Assembly: GCA_016292015.1 (NCBI GenBank)
Contig: JAEEZY010000020.1
Span: 1 to 64,000, forward strand
Reading direction: 5' to 3'
DNA from: Bacteroidales bacterium
Lineage (GTDB): Bacteria > Bacteroidota > Bacteroidia > Bacteroidales > P3
DNA: 64,000 bases
Made by a program: the position numbers and the translations under genes. The notes under the pieces were generated by a model. The model was not told the origin of the DNA. It did not search any database and worked only from the letters and a program-made list of their open reading frames with translations. Positions 61,627 to 64,000 of the stretch are shown one piece after another. The first letter of the stretch is position 1. Every line of letters begins with the position of its first letter.

Positions 61627-62097
61627 CTATTTGCGTTCACCTTTGCGGGCGTTGTAGAAGATACGGAAAGCTCCGGCTTGACGCAACTCCTGCTTGATGT
61701 CGCTTACCAATCCCATCTTGACAGCCATATCGGCTTTGATGGCGGTTGTGATGTAGGGACGGTCGGCAGGGGAGCGGTCTGTTCTTTCCATCTCAACCCA
61801 CTGAGCGATGTCTGACACATCGGCAATCATGTCGTTGAGCTGGATACGGGGCTCTTTACCGTATTTCGATTGGAACTGATCCATCGGAACTCCGATGTTG
61901 ACATAGCTCACAAGGCTTTTCTTCTCCAGTTTGCTGGTCTCGGTACCCTGCGGAACCTGTATCTTCACATAGAGAGAGCTTTCGCGCATTGTAGTGATGA
62001 CCATGAAGAAGAACAGCAGCATGAAGATGATGTCGGACATGGAACCCATGTTGAGACCTGGAGTCTCTTTGGCTTTCTTACCTGTAAATCTTGCCAT
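61627..62097 (-). CDS. exbD: ExbD/TolR family protein (second copy)
   Basis: The protein has 156 residues. One N-terminal membrane helix (IIFMLLFFFMVITTMR) is preceded by PGLNMGSMSD, the ExbD/TolR region where an Asp in or before the helix carries protons. A periplasmic domain follows. It starts 1 bp after the upstream exbD stops. Together with ExbB it drives TonB-type transport or Tol/Pal. Confidence 0.92.
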   Translation of the reverse strand: MARFTGKKAKETPGLNMGSMSDIIFMLLFFFMVITTMRESSLYVKIQVPQGTETSKLEKKSLVSYVNIGVPMDQFQSKYGKEPRIQLNDMIADVSDIAQWVEMERTDRSPADRPYITTAIKADMAVKMGLVSDIKQELRQAGAFRIFYNARKGERK

Positions 62098-62098
62098 A

Positions 62099-62674
62099 TT
62101 AGTTTCCTCCTACATTTTTAGGCTCAGCCTCGGAAATGGCAATGGGTATTGCCTTGTCTATGGCATCACGCTGTTTGTTCTTGATGTCAGCGTAGCCTTT
62201 TCCAAACTTTTCCTTGGCAAGCTCGTTGCGCATCTCGTTAATAGCTGCTGTGAGTTCGTTCTGTACTTGGATGTACATGTCGTAGGATGTTCCGCGGTCA
62301 TTCTGCAGAGAGATGATTCCTCTTGATACAGGATATGTGGCGTGGAATTCCTCGATATATACGTCCTCCTTTTCAGGAAGGGTTTCTTTGTTCTGCGGAT
62401 TGCCCAGGAACTCTTTTGCTCTGTCCTTAAGGTTCCGAACGTCGCCAATCTCACCGTTGAACAGCAAACGATCCTTGCTGTTTATCTTGACGATAAAGAT
62501 GTTACGCTCTCGCACCTCAGGCTTGTCCTCGTTGGGAGGCAGCAGCGGAGGCAGACGACGTGCTATTCCCTGATCCGTATTGATGCTTGACGTCAACAGG
62601 AAGAAGGTTAACAGCAGGAACGAGATGTCGGCCATCGAGCTGGTGTTCAATCCTGGTGTTTTTCTTTTACCCAT
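62099..62674 (-). CDS. exbD: ExbD/TolR family protein (first copy)
   Basis: The protein has 191 residues. PGLNTSSMADISFLLLTFFLLTS is the ExbD motif with the proton-carrying Asp. The periplasmic domain is longer than in the second copy. The pair of divergent ExbD proteins behind one ExbB is common in Bacteroidetes and suggests a heteromeric motor. Confidence 0.92.
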   Translation of the reverse strand: MGKRKTPGLNTSSMADISFLLLTFFLLTSSINTDQGIARRLPPLLPPNEDKPEVRERNIFIVKINSKDRLLFNGEIGDVRNLKDRAKEFLGNPQNKETLPEKEDVYIEEFHATYPVSRGIISLQNDRGTSYDMYIQVQNELTAAINEMRNELAKEKFGKGYADIKNKQRDAIDKAIPIAISEAEPKNVGGN

Positions 62675-62709
62675 ATTGAGAAAGTTTAATGTCTAGTTAA
62701 ACTGACTTC

Positions 62710-63132
62710 TTATTTCTTAAAAAACTTGGCGACTTCCACATAGATGATGGCGAGTACCGACAAGGCAAACAGCACGTAGGTGGTGATGCAGGCGGTACCA
62801 ACCATTTTCGATGTGCCCTGAGTTGCACCGTTCTTGTCAAGGAAGACCTGGCTTACGTCGTTACCCTTCGAAAGCAGGAAGGCAACGAGCACAAGCGCTA
62901 TGAGTATTCCGAGACCGATGAGGAACTTCCAGCCCTTACCCTTGATAATTCGCATAACAAGGAATCCGAGGATGGCCACTCCACTGACACTGATGAAGGC
63001 TATGAGCATCCAGAATGCGGTGTCGAAGAACGCCGAACTGCCCTTCATCGCGAACAGTATGGCGAAGATGGAGCCAATAATCGCGAGACAAAGGCAGATT
63101 ATCGTTATAAGTTTATCTGTTTTCTCTTTCAT
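62710..63132 (-). CDS. Small membrane protein of the exb cluster
   Basis: The protein has 140 residues with four predicted membrane helices (TIICLCLAIIGSIFAILFA, MLIAFISVSGVAILGFLV, LIGLGILIALVLVAFLL, YVLFALSVLAIIYVEV). It lies between exbB and the exbD pair in the order usual for Bacteroidetes. Function unknown; membership in the energy-transduction complex is inferred from its place. Confidence 0.8.
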   Translation of the reverse strand: MKEKTDKLITIICLCLAIIGSIFAILFAMKGSSAFFDTAFWMLIAFISVSGVAILGFLVMRIIKGKGWKFLIGLGILIALVLVAFLLSKGNDVSQVFLDKNGATQGTSKMVGTACITTYVLFALSVLAIIYVEVAKFFKK

Positions 63133-63183
63133 AATAGTTCAAGGATTATTTGTTCTACAATAGGTTTTCACTCCTCGACACTA

Positions 63184-64000
63184 TTATTTTTGATGTTTCA
63201 CGAGAATGTCCATGAAGGCAATGGAACCATCCTCCATCTGGGCAACAAGGCTCTCGATTTTGGTGATGAGGTAGTTGTAGAAAATCTGAAGGATGATAGC
63301 GACAATAAGACCAAACACCGTGGTCAACAGAGCAACCTTCATACCACCGGCCACAACCGTCGGGCTGATATCACCAGCAGCTTCGATAGCGTCGAATGCG
63401 CCAACCATACCGATAACAGTACCGAGGAATCCGAATGATGGGGCAAGAGCTATGAACAATGCAATCCATGTCATGTTGCTCTCCAAACGGGCCATCTGTA
63501 CGCCACCGTAAGAGGTGACAGCTTTCTCAACATTGTCAAGACCAGAATTGATACGGTCGAGACCTTGATAGAAGATGCCGGCCACGGGGCCGCGGGTGTT
63601 GCGGCAGAGTTCCTTTGCAGCGTCATAGTTGCCGTTCTTAACATTGTCCTCAATGCCATCGAGAAGTTTCTTGACATTGGTGGTGGACATGTTCAGGTAG
63701 AGTATGCGCTCGATAACGAGAGCCATACCGAGAATGAGGCAGAGAAGCACGGGTGTCATCCAGCCTGCGCCACCTTCGATATATTTTTCTTTCAAAACTT
63801 GATGGAAGGATTTGGTGGTCTCTTCGGCAGGAGCGACCTCTTCCTCTGCTTCTGCTGTGGCCTCGTCAACGGCGGGAGCTGCGGTTTCGTCAAGTTGTTC
63901 TGTTGCGTTGGGGTCAGGTGCAGCGGCTGCATCCTGCGCTTTCAGTCCATTGAAATTGGAGAATGTCAACAATCCTACGATTGACAACAAAGCGATTACT
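63184..64000 (-). CDS. exbB: MotA/TolQ/ExbB proton channel, 5' end outside window
   Basis: The frame is open to the right edge. The visible N-terminal part is a hydrophobic signal/membrane segment (IALLSIVGLLTFSNF) and an A/E/P/T-rich spacer of about 40 residues. The TolQ/ExbB membrane domain has GWMTPVLLCLILGMALVIERILYL and SFGFLGTVIGMVGAFDAIEAAGDISPTVVAGGMKVALLTTVFGLIVA, the channel helices with the conserved Thr and Pro. A TTG at 63990 is in frame but lies inside the hydrophobic segment, so the true start is beyond 64000. Confidence 0.92.
   Translation of the reverse strand, partial: VIALLSIVGLLTFSNFNGLKAQDAAAAPDPNATEQLDETAAPAVDEATAEAEEEVAPAEETTKSFHQVLKEKYIEGGAGWMTPVLLCLILGMALVIERILYLNMSTTNVKKLLDGIEDNVKNGNYDAAKELCRNTRGPVAGIFYQGLDRINSGLDNVEKAVTSYGGVQMARLESNMTWIALFIALAPSFGFLGTVIGMVGAFDAIEAAGDISPTVVAGGMKVALLTTVFGLIVAIILQIFYNYLITKIESLVAQMEDGSIAFMDILVKHQK

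Overview
The window looks like a chromosomal segment of an uncultured, probably anaerobic member of the Bacteroidales (phylum Bacteroidota). The evidence is: promoters of the Bacteroidetes type (-33 TTTG, about 19-21 bp, -7 TAnnTTTG) in front of many genes, no Shine-Dalgarno-like sequences, several TTG/GTG starts, type IX secretion sorting domains of both type A and type B, a Bacteroidetes-style Rho with a long disordered insertion, DUF4831 and four-helix-bundle-suffix proteins, an ExbB-x-ExbD-ExbD cluster, and an Rnf operon. No phage, insertion sequence, CRISPR array or rRNA is visible. One tRNA gene (anticodon CAT) is present.

Layout. 1-6.1 kb: 5' part of an acyl-CoA dehydrogenase, ridA, anmK, a four-helix-bundle protein, a large secreted protein and hemW. 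6.2-6.5 kb: a nested palindromic element fused to the 3' end of tRNA-Met. 6.7-12.5 kb: meaB, a SPOR-like protein and a 1273-residue secreted protein with 12 InlB-type repeats. 12.6-17.3 kb: rnfBCDGE, with rnfA missing from its expected place. 17.3-25.8 kb: a small secreted protein, two giant T9SS type B proteins and a double universal-stress protein. 25.9-29.9 kb: a four-gene operon of a radical SAM protein, a Gfo/Idh/MocA oxidoreductase, aguB and aguA (agmatine to putrescine). 30-37 kb, minus strand: a beta-barrel protein, an AspT/YidE-type carrier lacking its central regulatory domains, ornithine carbamoyltransferase and carbamate kinase flanking a small GldL-like membrane protein, MgtC and a DMT exporter. 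37-43.3 kb, minus strand: rsmI, yebC, trmB, a coiled-coil SPOR protein, kdsB and a deoxynucleoside kinase. 44-51 kb: a sodium:solute symporter, a DUF4831 lipoprotein, rnz, a FISUMP-type lipoprotein, gcvH and rho. 51.4-64 kb: threonine aldolase, histidine kinase, FtsX-like permease, tpiA, a thioredoxin-like protein, a second RsmI-like methylase, hbd, crt and an exbB-exbD-exbD energy-transduction cluster that runs off the end.

Metabolic reading. The acyl-CoA dehydrogenase, hbd and crt supply the hydroxybutyryl/crotonyl/butyryl-CoA steps. The Rnf complex couples reduced ferredoxin and NAD to an ion gradient, and meaB points to B12-dependent methylmalonyl-CoA mutase (succinate/propionate route). 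aguA/aguB make putrescine, while the OTC/carbamate kinase pair can harvest ATP from citrulline.

The most unusual property of the DNA is the make-up of its spacers. Many are short tandem arrays of three unit lengths: 7 bp (at least eleven sites), 9 bp (four sites) and 11 or 22 bp (five sites). The 7- and 9-bp arrays also run into genes, where they encode extra protein segments: the RsmI N-terminus, a linker in the stress protein, the N/Q-rich head of the four-helix protein, and the linker that stands where the carrier's regulatory domains should be. A second striking item is the 136-bp three-armed palindrome joined to tRNA-Met.
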